64,000 nucleotides of DNA from Ascaphus truei (GCA_036426205.1 CM071573.1:39217455-39281454); one strand, 5' to 3'. Numbered from the stretch's first letter, positions 43,865 to 56,109 are shown. Numbers and translations: made by a program. Notes: a model not told the origin generated them from the letters alone.

Positions 43865-44345
43865 ACTAAGCTGCCGATTGATCCATTGTCGCTAATCGAA
43901 ATGGCTGCCTTCTGACTCTGTGCTGCTGTCTATGAAATCCTGCAGTCTGTGAACTGCGGCAGCTGCAATGTAACATTATATCACTAAGTGTAACACATTA
44001 TTGTTACACCTTTCAGAGCAATAGACTGTCTGCGGTTTGGAACACTGCAACGGATCTGTTTCTGATACTTTGTTGCCAAAGGGTAGAGCTCACAAAGGTG
44101 TTTGTCAGAGCCTGTTTCAAAAGAGGAAGTGGATGTGGCTTTCTAAATGGTTGCTAAGGATCCAAAGTACATTATTTAAAAAAAACATTAAAAAATAGTA
44201 TTAGGAGTTGGAATTTTTTTTATTTTTAAATCCATTAAGTATTCTCCAATACTACAGAACTGATTTATTAAAAAAAAAAAAAAAAAAAACATATAGGATT
44301 TTGAGCGATTTGCTCCTTTATGTGATAAATGCTTATTTTATTATT
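43865..44345 (+). mobile_element. Repeat of family T
   Basis: AAATGGCTGCC at the left to TTTGCTCCTTTA at the right matches the reverse complement of the insert at 32,735-33,150. It includes a poly-A run at 44,270-44,289. Sequence just left of it (AGCTGCCGATTGATCC) also resembles 32,480-32,510, so the real element may be longer. Confidence 0.55.
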
Positions 44346-44399
44346 TCCAATAATGAATGCAAAGAAACAAGATCAAGATAGTGTATATTTTTAAGAGTA

Positions 44400-44629
44400 C
44401 AGCTCAACCCCGTTATAACACGATCCGTTACAACGCGAATCCGCTTATAACGCGATGCAAACGTGACTCCCAATTTTCGTATTTATGAATACTTTACAAC
44501 ACGATTATTGGTGTCTTAAATACTTTATTGTACAATGCATACAATTGTACATTATTTCTAATGCGATCTGTTTATAACGCGATGTGATTCTTTGGACCCC
44601 AAGCACAGCGTTATAGGGGGGTTAAGCTG
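44400..44629. mobile_element. Mariner-type MITE, family M, copy 1
   Basis: CAGCTCAACCCCGTTATAAC at the left is mirrored by GTTATAGGGGGGTTAAGCTG at the right, with TA on both outer sides (44,398-44,399 and 44,630-44,631). The interior repeats TTATAACGCGATNCG. About 90 percent identical by eye to the 58.1-kb copy. TA target and size suggest a Tc1/mariner (pogo/Tigger-like) non-autonomous element. Confidence 0.85.
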
Positions 44630-44639
44630 TACTTCAATG

Positions 44640-46840
44640 CTATGTGCTTTTTCTTTTTTTTGTTGCCTTTTTTTACCCACTATGTGGAACTACCACTTAA
44701 ATATCAAACATTTAACATCTAATTTGTCCTGGGTTAATGTATCAAGGATTTAAGTCTTCAACTCCTTGGACTCTATGTACTAAGCGTTGCAAACAGCTCT
44801 TTCTGTACCAAATTGGTGCATGTGAAATGCTACTTAATTTGTGCTTGTTTGCACTAGTGCACTGAGCTGAAATTATTCGATCTGCACCAACTGCGTCACA
44901 AATAAGATTTTTAATTTCTCTGACGTACAGAAATGAACTGCACTTGATGCACAGATGTAAATGATATGTACTCAAAAAGAATATTTCTTTGCGCCACAAA
45001 ATTATTGGATTAAACGAAAATTAAAAGAATTAAAAATGTGGCAAAATCATCCGCCAGTAAACCCTAAAAAAAAACCTGTTAATAGCACAGAATGAATTTG
45101 CCATCTATCAACCCAAACATGTATTTGATGTAGCAAGGAATGCATTATATTAACAAAATGCATTATATTGACTGTATGGCTATTATAAATACTACATTTT
45201 TTAGTAATATTTATTCTAAATAAAAAAAATACACAATTCTGTTTTAATTGAAATTGTTTCAACATTAGAGATGCGTCAAAAATAATTTCAAACAACAAAT
45301 TACAGGTCTTATGTAGGAAGTATTCGTTCATACCACACACGTTTTTTTTTAAGGTTTGTATTACTCTTTATCACTCACATTTTTTGCACTTTTTAAATAT
45401 TTTTTCACAAAAAAATATAAACTGAAATGTGAGTACCCCTTAATGCTATACTCGCCTGCGACCTCAACTTACTATCTGTTTCATTATTCATGCACTTAGT
45501 TTGGTTATTTGTACTGCTAAGTCCATTTACACAAATAGTAAAAATGAAGTACTGAAAGTCTAATATCCATCAGAGCCGCGATAAAGAAAGACATCTATAA
45601 GTATGACATCACATACGTAGCTAACAAGGCACTTGACAGGCTAGTTATGCATTAAAAGTGACAAGTCTCAATTGACTCTGTCTGCTGGCTCTGGATAGAT
45701 GAAAGGATGACACTATTTGATCCTTGTCAATCAGGTTAAACAGATGTTACTGTACATGTTCAGCCTTTCACAGTGAGCTATCTTTGGTATATAACATGAC
45801 TCCTTTTGGGATAAACCAGACTGAGAACAAGCTGTCGCCTTGTGAAATATATATATATATATATATTTTTTTTTTTTCTTGATTCTTCAAAAGCATCAAG
45901 TCTGCCCCAAACAAAAACTGAAGTAAAGATGTGTTAAATTCAATGCAGGCATTTATCCAAATGGGTCTCTTTACTTTAAACTTTTTATTAATTTTGGCAA
46001 AAACCACAAAACAAAAATCCCACCTTGAATAGCATAAACACAGAAAATGATGAATTATAATATTCAAGCTTTCTAAAAAATAAGAGAAAAAGAATACAAA
46101 TATATATTGTTCTTTGTACAGCACTGCGTACACCATCAGTGCTATACAAGAAATCCCTATTACTATTATTATTATTCATGTTTTCAGGGAATATGAACAT
46201 TCTTATTTTAAAGAATCCAAAAATGTGTTGTATTTTTCCCTGAAAAATGTTTTCCTCTGCCCAATGCAAGTCAGTGCAAATGAAGAGATGTTCCTTCTTA
46301 CCAAACAGGTTTCAGAGATTTTGACACTGATTAGCCAACATACAGCACTGTTAACATTAGCCCAATCTAGAAACTAGAGCCAAGATTTGGTCATGAGCCA
46401 CTTTACACTGCTAACCAAAAAGCCCCAAGCTATGTCCTGCCTGATAGATGTGTGTTGGTGGGTTTGCTTTGCATATAATTTTAGGATTGCATTTCACCAG
46501 TCAAACCATTGTGTTTTCCTTGCAGTCCCTCAGGAGAAGAACATTCAGAGAGGTAGGATGGGGTGTATGTGCAGTAAAGTGAGATCAATTAGCCTCTGAA
46601 CTAATGCAATTGAATAGTTAAGTGCTATTAATTGGATGCTGAATTTCAGTAGACTTTGTTGTGACAATAGAGGAAATGCACCTTGTGCCAGACAGCATGT
46701 ACTGCTTGTGTTTCATAACCAGAATCTATATGTCTGCATTATATATACATTGGAAGAGCTGGAGCATTTGTTCGTTTCTATTTTCTAGAACCGGGTGAGT
46801 GCAGACTGTGCGGGTGTTGGGGGCAGCGCATCCAATTGAA
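44640..46840. other. A/T-rich DNA, nothing certain
   Basis: (AT)n at 45,848-45,866 and a T run follow each other. 46,094-46,180 (CAGCACTGCGTACACC, TATTATTATTATTATT) resembles a LINE 3' end on the minus strand, but I cannot name it. No gene is seen. Confidence 0.3.
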
Positions 46841-46845
46841 TACGT

Positions 46846-47024
46846 TAGAGCCAACTCCAGTCCTCAAGGGCACCAACAGACCAGGAATTAGGGATATCAC
46901 TGCTAAAAGCACATGTGGCTCAATCAGTATCCACTGATTGAGCCACCTGTGCTGAAAATATCCAGGGATATCCATAAAACCTGACCTATTGGTGGCTCTT
47001 GAGGACTGGAGTTGGCCACCCATG
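46846..47024. mobile_element. hAT MITE, family A
   Basis: GCCAACTCCAGTCCTCAAGGG to CTCTTGAGGACTGGAGTTGGCCACCC, with the central dyad CAATCAGTATCCACTGATTG. The terminal CAGGGG on the left has decayed. Confidence 0.8.
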
Positions 47025-47029
47025 GTTTA

Positions 47030-47963
47030 TTTAGAGGAAACTCACCTGTTGTTGTGCTTTATTCTTTAGAAAAAGGTGTTTTTTTTTAAATGTGCTACTG
47101 TATATTGCAACACCATATCAAAAGAATATATCAAATGTATACTGGCAGTGGGGTGGTGGCAAATAAGTAAATATAAAATATGTTGCTTTGCAGTGCGTTG
47201 TAATAAGAAGCGTGATACACACCTGTAGGATAAATGTAACATTTAGCAGTATATGCCCATAGCAGAAAGCCAGCATTTTTACAGTAATGTAATACTAGTT
47301 GTTCCTATATGGGGCTGATGATGTATGCTGTACTCTCACAATCCAGGAAAAGGGAGAACTAAAGGGGAAAAAGCAACAAAGAAAATCTAAGTGCAGATGA
47401 TAGTGGAATGATGAATATGTTTCAACTCAATTTGTGGCTCTTATGTGCAGCCAACTCACAGGATATGAGATGTAATAAAGCAACTCCAAGACTGTGGCAA
47501 ACTGTTCTTGTGTACCAGGTCAGGGTGTACCTCAGTGGGGGATATCGGGAGAGATGTACCTCAGCAATGGGAAAGAAAGGTATCCATAGCACAGATCCAT
47601 AAGGTAAGATAGGTTTTATATTAAAAGGGTAAAAATCACATTTACAATCTTGCGGATATAAAAAGGCACATAACACAATCATGAGTGTTTGAGAACGTCG
47701 CTAGATACTGCCGCTCACTGCATCCGCCTCCGTTTGGACATCCCTTCCTGGAGGGCACCGCATCACTTCCGGTTTCGGCTTCTGCGGCTTGCAGGCCATA
47801 GCTGATGATTTATGCAACGCTGAACATAGAAAGTTGCATGCACAATGAGTCCCAGCCATGAAGAGCTTGAAATCGAACTCATCAAGTGACATGCCCAGGG
47901 TGATTAGCTGAGCTGACACTAGGACTGGAACCAGATTTATACTTATCAAAAGCAGTGTTTTTA
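47030..47963. other. Single-copy DNA, nothing recognised
   Basis: No repeat end or gene is visible. Confidence 0.35.
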
Positions 47964-47971
47964 CACTAAGC

Positions 47972-48170
47972 CAGGGGTTCTTCAAATCCAGTCCTCAAGA
48001 CCCCCTAACAGGTCAGGTTTTCAGGATATCCCAGCTTCAGCACAGTTAGCTCAATCAGTGACTCAGTCGAAGAGCCTGCTTAAGCACATGTGAACCACCT
48101 GTGCTGAAGCATGGATATCCTAAACCCTGACCTGTTCAGGGGTCTTAAGGACTGGAGTATAGAACCCCTG
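47972..48170. mobile_element. hAT MITE, family A, with target duplication
   Basis: CAGGGGTTCTTCAAATCCAG to CCCCTG, flanked by CACTAAGC (47,964-47,971) and CACTATGC (48,171-48,178), an 8-bp duplication with one mismatch. Confidence 0.9.
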
Positions 48171-48179
48171 CACTATGCT

Positions 48180-51100
48180 ACTACTTCAGCCGCTACAATG
48201 CAGTGTGTTCAGAGAAGAATGCAGCATTTTGCAGTATGTACAGAGTATCTTACTATGATGAACACAGTATTTATTTAGTTCATGCAGTGTTTGCCAATAA
48301 GATGGATGCACCATGTTTGCAGTCAATGAAATTGGTGTCAGTTGGACACAGCATTTTAGAAATACCTGCAGTATATTTTAGTAGTAAGGAGTAGGATGCA
48401 GCATTGTTTGAGAGCATGCATTTTATACCTCAGTACTGCGAATTGACTATTTTTTTCCAATACTACAGATTGTAGTAGTAAGTTGGCAGCATTTTAGTTC
48501 AATAAAATGGATTTAAAAGTTGTATTACAGGAAGTTCTGGTTTATCTGACCAAGTGGACTTTCTTCTAAATAGAAGTAGACTTTCTTAGCTGTCGGTGAA
48601 GTGCCGGCTTCATCTCAGCCCCCCAGGGACTCTTGTAAATAACCTTTGAGTACCGGTGGCATCTTTCCCAGTATGTATCTAGGGAACCATGGGATCCCTG
48701 GAACTGAAATTAACATGGGAGACCCATAGGGGGAACTCCTTTATAGGTACATGTGCTCTCCAAAATAATGTTTTCCCCCCTAGGTGGGAAGCAGGGGGTG
48801 TCCAGAGCTGAACTCACCTCCCCTTCTCTTACTCAAACCACACAACTTCTCTCACCGCACCCAAATTCTCACCTACCTTGCCCTCCCCACACAAAGCTCT
48901 CACCTGTCCCATACACCAAGCCATCATAGACAGCTCCCCAAACAAAGCCCTTTGCTCTCCCACACACTTATAATGTCGGCTGCTAAGCTGGCACATCCCA
49001 CTCTATCTGGAGATGGGGATCCGCCTTTCCTCTACGCCGGGCTGAGTGCGGTGAGAGCGGAGAGACAGATCGCAGCCTCTCCGTCTACAGATAGCAAGAC
49101 GTGCCTGCTGAGCAGAATGTTTCCCCCTGGGGGCCGTGGCACCCTTACCAGAGGGTTGTGGCACAACAGGCTACCGTGGCAATCTGGCTGAGAAACAACT
49201 GGGTTACATTGTAGTTTTTTCTCCTCTCCATCCTATTTTGGCATCACATATCTGGCTGCTGAGTCCAAGGGAACACTCACCAAACGTGCAATAAGGAGAA
49301 TGAATATGCAGGTATGCGCACTGCGTTCTATTCACTCATGCAGCTGCCTTCAGTTGGGTTATGGGGCCTACTTTCTACACATACCGGACTTTTAAATTGG
49401 ACGTTCTTTACAATACACACATCCCTTATTAATAAAGTATTTTAACAGCCATTTTCTAGCTTTCTGTAGTACACTTTCACCCATAAAAGTAGTGTAATTA
49501 TGCCTTTGTTAACATCATTCAAGATTTCTAAAGTATTTGGAAGTGTGCTCCCATTTTCTGCACCTCCCCTTAATCTCTTTGGAGGCGCTGCTGTTTACTT
49601 GAACAAAGAGGAGAATCCGTTTGGAAGAACTAGGAGTTATAGATTTGACATAATCTGTCTGATATCTTCATAAAAGGTTTTAACAAAACACCGTTTTATG
49701 TCAAATGTAAAGTGCTGTTTATGGACAAGTCCGTCCCTCCTAAAGACCATGGAAATCGCCGCCATCCTCTTTGTATAGTAGAGATATCCCGTAAACCTTT
49801 ACAATGATTCCTATTTGTCCTACCGCCCCTAAATGTTATTCATTGGCTGACCAATGGTTTTTGACAGCGATGCACAATGGGACACGGTGATACAAGCTGG
49901 TAACAAAGGGGTTAATGGGACATTTCCCAAAGGAAATGGCAAATCCTTGTCATCCTCATCCACCTCTCCCTCTCATCCTGCAAACATTCCAAATTGACCT
50001 AACAGCTTTACAAAAAGTTGGAGGAAAAGAAACAGCCAGGTTATCGTTCATTAGCTATCTATCATTTTTTTTCACCGCTGGGCTGTAGGAGATGAAGCCC
50101 ATTTAATTAGGCCCAGCACCGCTCACTGGTGTGAAAAGCCTCTCAAAACCTTTGATTCCCCACCGCCTCACAGTAGGAAGTTGTTGGCGATAATTGACAC
50201 AGGATTTCCTTGTTAACCAGCCCCAGACATGCAGGATTAAAGCAACAGAGATCCAGAGAAGAAAGTGGGGAGAGATAAGGAGCCGGCAAAGGCCTTTCTG
50301 CTTATTTTGCACTTAAGGATGATGAGCAAACAGCAATAACAAACTGAAGAGCTGCTCTCTGAGATGCGAGGACTCTACTTATCAAACTCATTTCAGCTTG
50401 GCTGATCAAAGATTGACTTCCCTTAAAATAACATCAGCTTGGGGTTGGCGAGTTTATTAAGCTGCGGGTTTTGCGAGTTATCACAGTTTTAAATGGGTAT
50501 GTGAAGGAAGGAAGGATTATCGGGTTTTCATCGAAACAATTATAAAATATCACAGGTGAAGCTTGCTTGCAAATGACATCATTTTCCCTTGCACACTAAA
50601 CAGGTCATCACGGGGTGGTAAGTATCTCAGCATTTTCACACAGCCGGGGAGAAAAGCAAAATCCTAAAGGGGAAGCGAGATTCCCTTCACCTCAAGAAAC
50701 ATAGGCCATATTCCAATTAACCGTTCAGATTCCTTTCACACGGCATGGATTTAGCATGGGCACCCCGATCGTCACTGTAGCTGCTTATTTGGAAATATGA
50801 TCATTTATTCATTTTATTGCCGCCACCTAGCTTCAGTTTTGCTGCCTATGTTGTATATCCCCACTCACTGTGTCTTCTGCCTTGAATTTGTGTATCCTTG
50901 TGTTAGAAATGATTGTGTTTTAATACAGTATGTGAGCTGTCGGGAACAGTCAGAAAAATGCAAGAATAAGCAAAAACATAAAGATATTTCAATATTGCAT
51001 AATGTTAATGATGTACTTTGCACTCATATTGTTACATTGTTTTTTTTAAATTCAATTTACACGTGCCTTCTGGTACCAAAAATATTAGTATATCCATGGG

Positions 51101-51205
51101 CTCACATTGGTGAGATTTTGGGTTTCTGCAGCAAAAAATTGGATTTTAATGAAAAAATATTGTTTTTTTTTATCAACAAGACTTCACTGGAACATGGTCA
51201 TGCTA
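48180..51205. other. Longest repeat-poor stretch; possible conserved elements
   Basis: About 3 kb with almost no recognised repeat apart from a family P scrap at 48,600-48,815. 49,900-50,770 is a candidate for conserved non-coding DNA (GGCTGATCAAAGATTGACTTCC, GAGTTTATTAAGCTGCGGG, CCAATTAACCGTTCAG). Frames at 48,784-49,191 and 50,797-51,216 show no family resemblance and no codon structure I trust. Confidence 0.35.
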
Positions 51206-51211
51206 AAAATC

Positions 51212-51437
51212 AGTGACTTGCCGGAAATGAGTGAGACTCGCAGGAAATCAGTGAGAGTCGCCGGCAATTAGTGAGTCGCAGGAAATGAGCGAGACTCGTA
51301 GGAAATGAGTGAGACTCGTAGGAAATTAGTGAGACTCTTGGGAAATGAGTGAGACTCTTAGGAAATGAGTGAAGCTCGCAGGAAATCTGTGAGTCGCAGG
51401 AAATCAGTAAGAGTCGCAGGAAATCAGTGAGAGTTGA
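51212..51437 (+). repeat. 20-bp minisatellite, about 12 units
   Basis: Units of GTGAGACTCGCAGGAAATSA type, mostly 20 bases with 18-base variants lacking AC or AG. No spacers, so it is a plain tandem repeat rather than a CRISPR. Confidence 0.95.
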
Positions 51438-51654
51438 CATACGTATCTAAGTTAGGTCCAATCGCTCAAAAATTAGGATCTGACAATTCCTCTGAAATGA
51501 GTAATGATTTTTTAATAGAGAATCCTAAGGTAGGTCAAAACGCACCTGATGATGTCATTTAGGGGTTTAGTAAACCATTGGTGCCCGATTTCATCAAAGA
51601 AACAACAAAATATATCAATATTATATAAATACATATATTTTAAGATAATATAAG

Positions 51655-51712
51655 TTCAGTTCTCAAGCGCAACCAACAGGCCAAGTTTTCCAGATTTCTC
51701 ACAGTTTTAGCT
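51655..51712. mobile_element. Fragment of hAT MITE, family A
   Basis: CAGTTCTCAAGCGCAACCAACAGGCCAAGTTTTCCAG matches the left arm of family A with several changes. Confidence 0.45.
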
Positions 51713-51775
51713 TGGAAACATGGACCCCCCACAGCAAACACTGTCCCCCCCCCCCCCCATTGTAGACACTGCCCC

Positions 51776-52368
51776 TGTAACAGGGGACTTATCCCTGTTC
51801 AGTAATGTGTCTTTAATCCAGCAGTGTGGTGGTTAACCTCTTGTAGTTAATTACTAAACACCACCTGCCTGAATTAGATGGCTTAGAAAGCCTGTCTTTT
51901 GAAACAGGAAGTAAGAACTCTTTAGCTGACACCTGAGCTGAACTTGGAGACACACTTGTTTTGAGCTCTGCCAAAAGTTAGCAGAGCTGCTTTCAAGACA
52001 CAAGGCCCAAATAAGACTTCTAAACCTGGATGCTGATTTTCTGTGCACGCTCCGTGCGGTTCCAGGAGAGCAGAGAAGCTTACTCTACAGCTGATAAACA
52101 GATAAGACTTTCATTATTAAGAGACTGCTTATATCTGCTTATTTTCATGCTATGTTTGGGGCTGGGGAGAAATGCTTGACTAGGGAGATGTGAATTGGTT
52201 GCATAGTGTTTTCACTAGAATTACTCCCAAGTGAATGGAAGCTTTGTTCCCCCCCCCCCCTGTGTTTGGATAATTTTCCTGATAAAAAGGAACAGGCACA
52301 ATAAAGCCTATTATAATTTCACATTATAAAGCCTCCTAATTGTGTACCTCTGTGAACGTCCGTCCACA
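51776..52368 (+). mobile_element. 5' LTR of a retrotransposon
   Basis: Starts TGTAACAGGGGACTTATCCC and ends TCCACA about 593 bp later, five bases before a primer-binding site. GCACAATAAAGCC near 52,300 supplies the poly-A signal. It is followed by about 0.9 kb of leader and the gag-like frame at 53,296. A matching 3' LTR is not visible in the window. It is unrelated to the LTR starting at 63,946. Confidence 0.7.
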
Positions 52369-52373
52369 TATAG

Positions 52374-52388
52374 TGTCAGAAGTGGGAT
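52374..52388 (+). promoter_or_regulatory. Primer-binding site, tRNA-Leu-like
   Basis: TGTCAGAAGTGGGAT is complementary to the 3' end common to vertebrate tRNA-Leu species (ATCCCACTTCTGACA before CCA). Position just inside the LTR is where reverse transcription is primed. Confidence 0.75.
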
Positions 52389-53295
52389 AAGAGGTGTCCT
52401 TGTAGTTAAAAAGGACCGGAGTTTTTATGTGAAATTTTTTGTTATGCTTTTTTGCCTACAAACAGTCTAAACAACTTGAAGAAAAAAAACCCTCATGCAG
52501 CAGAGATCAGATTTAAAGGGACACACACCACTGAAACTTACACTGCACTGAAACCTACAAAACCACAGATGGACTCTTTTCCCCAATCCCAAGAGACTGC
52601 TGAAGCAGGTAAACCTTTAATTACCTATCACAAAGTGTAATACGGTCATTGAAATAGGGATTTTGCCTTCTAGCCATAGTCAGGGTTCAAGAAGTGAGTC
52701 AGCCCTTAAAAAGGGATAGGTTTTTCTTGTTTTCAAAAGTTTCGCTGAAGCAGTGAAAACAGATGGTGACCCACGAGTGGTACTGATTTTGCAAATAAAG
52801 GTTGCCACACCGCATAGGGCTACCAGCTGTGAATGGAGTATATGCAGAAAAGTGTGAAAATTGATACAAAGACTGTGCTGAAGCAGGGGTATTTTTAGCA
52901 AACAAATGCTGAGTGTAAAATTGCCCTATAAAGAAAAAGTTTTTTTCAAAGCCAATTGCTGAGTGTTGAGTCCACTGCAAAGAATGTTTTTTTTTCTGCA
53001 AGTAAAAAAGTATGCCTATTATCTTGGGAGCAAAACAGACACCCAAAGTGTGAAGTGTGAATGCCATAATACCCAAAGATGAGACTGAAAATTACTGAAC
53101 TCAGGCAGAAAACCAAATTCTGTTGCTGAAGCGGAGGGATTTCACCTAGCAAATAAATGGTGTATAGCAAATAGACTTTTTTTACCTAGCAACTGCACAA
53201 TCTTGTATACCTGATAAGAGAAAATGCATGCACAGTACTGCTGATATTGAAAAAATAAAATAAAAAAATTACCCAAGAAAGAAAAATCTACAGAG

Positions 53296-54696
53296 ATGCC
53301 TGTGAGAGCCACGACCTCTACAAGCAAAATATGCCCATCTGTAGGACTATCACAATTGGGGGTTCTAGCAAATACAGTGGCAACAGCTGCAATAGCGCCT
53401 CCTGAGGTCAGGAAGAAAATGACACCTGATAGCCTAAAAATGGAGGACAAGATGCAGCGTTCCTGTAATGAACTCTACCCCACTGAAGAGTGGCCCTTCC
53501 AGTCCAATAAAGAGGAAGACATCTCTTACGGGGAACCCGAACCGAGTCACAACCACAAAACACCCCAAGAATGGTGGGGGTGCCTGAACTCGGCACGAAC
53601 AGAAAAGACCGCTCCCTATGAATACGAATATGATCAGCAGGAGACAGAGCGGGAGCAGTGGATCACCGAATATTTCTGTCAGCTAAAGCAGCTGCAAGAA
53701 AAGCCTGGCGTATATAATGAAGCTGCTAAAACTTCAAATGAAGATGGAGACCCCAGTATCCCTGAAGGGACAGTTTCATCCAAATCAAAAAGGAAGAAAA
53801 AAAAAAGCGGTTCTTCACTTACCGTGGAAGTAACAGACACATCCGCAGATCCTGTGGAGAAAAAGGGGGACCGAGTTGCCCTGCAGCCTAGAAAAAATGG
53901 AGAATTCGTCCCACGGTTAACCGAATATCCAGAGGGCCCAAGGCAGAAGTCGTGTACCCCAAAGAAGTGTCTGTCCGGTGCCAACAGTGAGGAACCCTCA
54001 ACCAACCATCCCAGGGAAGTGGAGCCGGAACCAGTGAGTGACGATCCCTTGACCAGCCCTGAAGACGCCCTGAAAATTGCCAGGCATGACTGTGATCTGC
54101 TCTGTGAAGAATTGGAAAGGGAGAGAAAAAATAATGCTGAGCTACAGAAGACTGTGCTCGCAATTTACTCTGCGGCCAGGACAGAATTGGACAATCTCAA
54201 GACTGAGCTAGATACTGCAAAGGCTACTATTTCCGCCATGGATGATAAGCAGAGCCAATCTGATAAAATGGTGGCTACGCTAAAGCGGAAGTATGAGGAG
54301 GCACCGAAGCAGATGACAGTCTTCCAGCAAGAGGTTCACACTCTGCGCATAGAGTTGAATGCCTCACAACAGGAGGTCAACAGTGTCCGGATAGAAGTGG
54401 ACATATCTCAGAAAGAGGTTCAGACACTCCGCAGAGCACTTGATGCCTCACATCATGAGACCAACAACTGCCGCACAGACCTGGAAGTTTCCAGAAAGGA
54501 ACTACACAGTCTCACTGAGGAGCTGGACATTTCAAGGAAAACTATCCTACATCTTAACTTAGATCTCAAAGTCTCTCAGAAGGAGCTTCAGAACTTAAAC
54601 CTGGAGATGGAAGTCTCACGCCAGGAGACAGCCCGCCTCCAAGCAGATGTGCAAAAATGGAAGGTGGACTGCAAGGAAGCCCTGAATAGTACCTAA
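53296..54696 (+). CDS. Gag-like coiled-coil protein of the LTR element, 3'-truncated
   Basis: An open 466-codon frame lies 0.9 kb inside an LTR/primer-binding-site pair, the position of gag, which would form the capsid-like particle around the RNA. The N-terminal half is polar and acidic with a Lys-rich patch (KSKRKKKKSG, residues 163-172). Residues 250-347 read as coiled coil (CEELERERKNNAELQKTV). Residues 348-445 are seven exact-length 14-residue repeats of the type xLRxELDxSxxEV, that is two heptads each, ideal for a long coiled coil. No CCHC zinc knuckle, protease or RT is seen. The stop codon at 54,694-54,696 lies at the junction with a hAT MITE, so the original protein was longer. A domesticated gene is the alternative, but the LTR context argues for a retrotransposon. 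I do not recognise the family. Confidence 0.6.
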   Translation: MPVRATTSTSKICPSVGLSQLGVLANTVATAAIAPPEVRKKMTPDSLKMEDKMQRSCNELYPTEEWPFQSNKEEDISYGEPEPSHNHKTPQEWWGCLNSARTEKTAPYEYEYDQQETEREQWITEYFCQLKQLQEKPGVYNEAAKTSNEDGDPSIPEGTVSSKSKRKKKKSGSSLTVEVTDTSADPVEKKGDRVALQPRKNGEFVPRLTEYPEGPRQKSCTPKKCLSGANSEEPSTNHPREVEPEPVSDDPLTSPEDALKIARHDCDLLCEELERERKNNAELQKTVLAIYSAARTELDNLKTELDTAKATISAMDDKQSQSDKMVATLKRKYEEAPKQMTVFQQEVHTLRIELNASQQEVNSVRIEVDISQKEVQTLRRALDASHHETNNCRTDLEVSRKELHSLTEELDISRKTILHLNLDLKVSQKELQNLNLEMEVSRQETARLQADVQKWKVDCKEALNST

Positions 54697-54883
54697 TAGC
54701 GCGTCTGAGATCAGATGCATTGTAAGGAACTCGGACCCTCTCTAATAACGTATCTGAGATCAGATGCATTGTACATTCTTCTGTGTTTGGTACAATTTTT
54801 AAATGACCTTAAAATTACAGGGAACTCTTTAGGGATGCCCAGGGAACCCTAGGGTTCCTAGCAACCCTGGTTGAAAAACACGG
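54693..54883 (-). mobile_element. hAT-type MITE, family B, truncated
   Basis: Carries two copies of the TCTGAGATCAGATGCATTGTA unit and ends at CCCTGGTTGAAAAACAC, the reverse complement of the family B end CAGTGTTTTTCA seen at 56,110. The left end is abrupt at the gag frame. Confidence 0.7.
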
Positions 54884-54889
54884 ACTTAA

Positions 54890-56105
54890 AGGGTAGAAAA
54901 TACAAACACCCAGCAGACAAAAAGTAGAAGGAAACTCTACTGCTATGAAATAAGGAAACAGATCTATGCTTCAACTGATACATTTGCAATGTATATATTA
55001 TGTGCAATGAATGCAGAAGATTTTCACCTGCAAAGTCAATGAAATAAAGGCTTAGACCCATTGAAACCAAAACATAGTCCAGCGAAATCACAAAGGTCAC
55101 CGCACATAGAAGTGGTACAGAAACATAGAGGTTATCCCAAAGGATTGTGGACAAGCTCCCACATGAAGCCCCCTCTCAGGGGATGTCAGGCCCCCAGCTG
55201 GTTCTCATTCTAGAGACAAAGGTCACACACATCAGAAACAGAAAACACAGGTTCCAATAGAGTTACAAGCAGTTGGTGGGGTGAGAACAGGATTTGGGAG
55301 GTGCAGGTGTGAGCGCAACAAAAATATAGTCCACTATTGGAAGGGAATAACTGAGCCCAGGATTCGTGAACTCTTCCAGATGTCAGGAACATCTCGGAAC
55401 ACTATATTTTAACAGAGCAGTTCCATTAGCAACATGTATCAGAGCTGGAATACCGTGAAATCACTTCGCTATTCAACACATCCTTTAGCCTTTAAAACAT
55501 ATTTCATAATTCAACGTATCTATGTTTAAAACCTTTTCAGATGTGTGCCTAAAAGATTACTAGTATATAAGCAGAATGACAAATACCAATAGCCCAGGAT
55601 GCATCCTGTGAAGTCCAAAGGCTTACACAATCTTAACAATTTGTTTCTCAGTGAAAAGTATCATTCTAACTATTTTTCTGCTCCATTTTATTTTTCACAT
55701 GGAATATCCCATGTAGTATAAATGTCATATTACTTTTATTAGGAGCTATTTAGCTAGTTACCTAAGAGTTTCCAAAACATATATGTATATTAACTTCTAT
55801 TACAACATTTTTTCTCGGAAATTGTAAACCACTTCACAAGCAATCAGCATGGGCTTCCCCTAGAAGGCCTCAAGATTAAATATCTTCTTGCTGTTCTTGT
55901 TTAAAATATCTCAATTTTTTTTATTGTTTTAAAGGACCAAGGACAATTGTCTCCTTGTGTAGATCCTGCCCTTTGTCAGAGTTTCTGGGTCTAGAGTCTA
56001 GACTTACTGCTAAATTACTCTCCATATGTTTTAGGCATGACGGTCTCCTAAAGTGCTAGTTGTACTAGTAAGTCCAGCCTCTTTCCTTCCACTCAGCTAC
56101 AGATT
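54890..56105. other. A/T-rich DNA, possibly internal LTR-element remnants
   Basis: No coding similarity or repeat end was found. It may be single-copy DNA or decayed retrotransposon sequence beyond the MITE. Confidence 0.3.
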
Positions 56106-56109
56106 AGAG

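Noticed and set aside
50797..51216. 139-codon plus-strand frame
   Set aside because: Composition is that of A/T-rich non-coding DNA; no domain, signal or homolog is recognised.
51212..51437. CRISPR-like array of direct repeats
   Set aside because: Units abut without unique spacers, and the genome is a vertebrate one.
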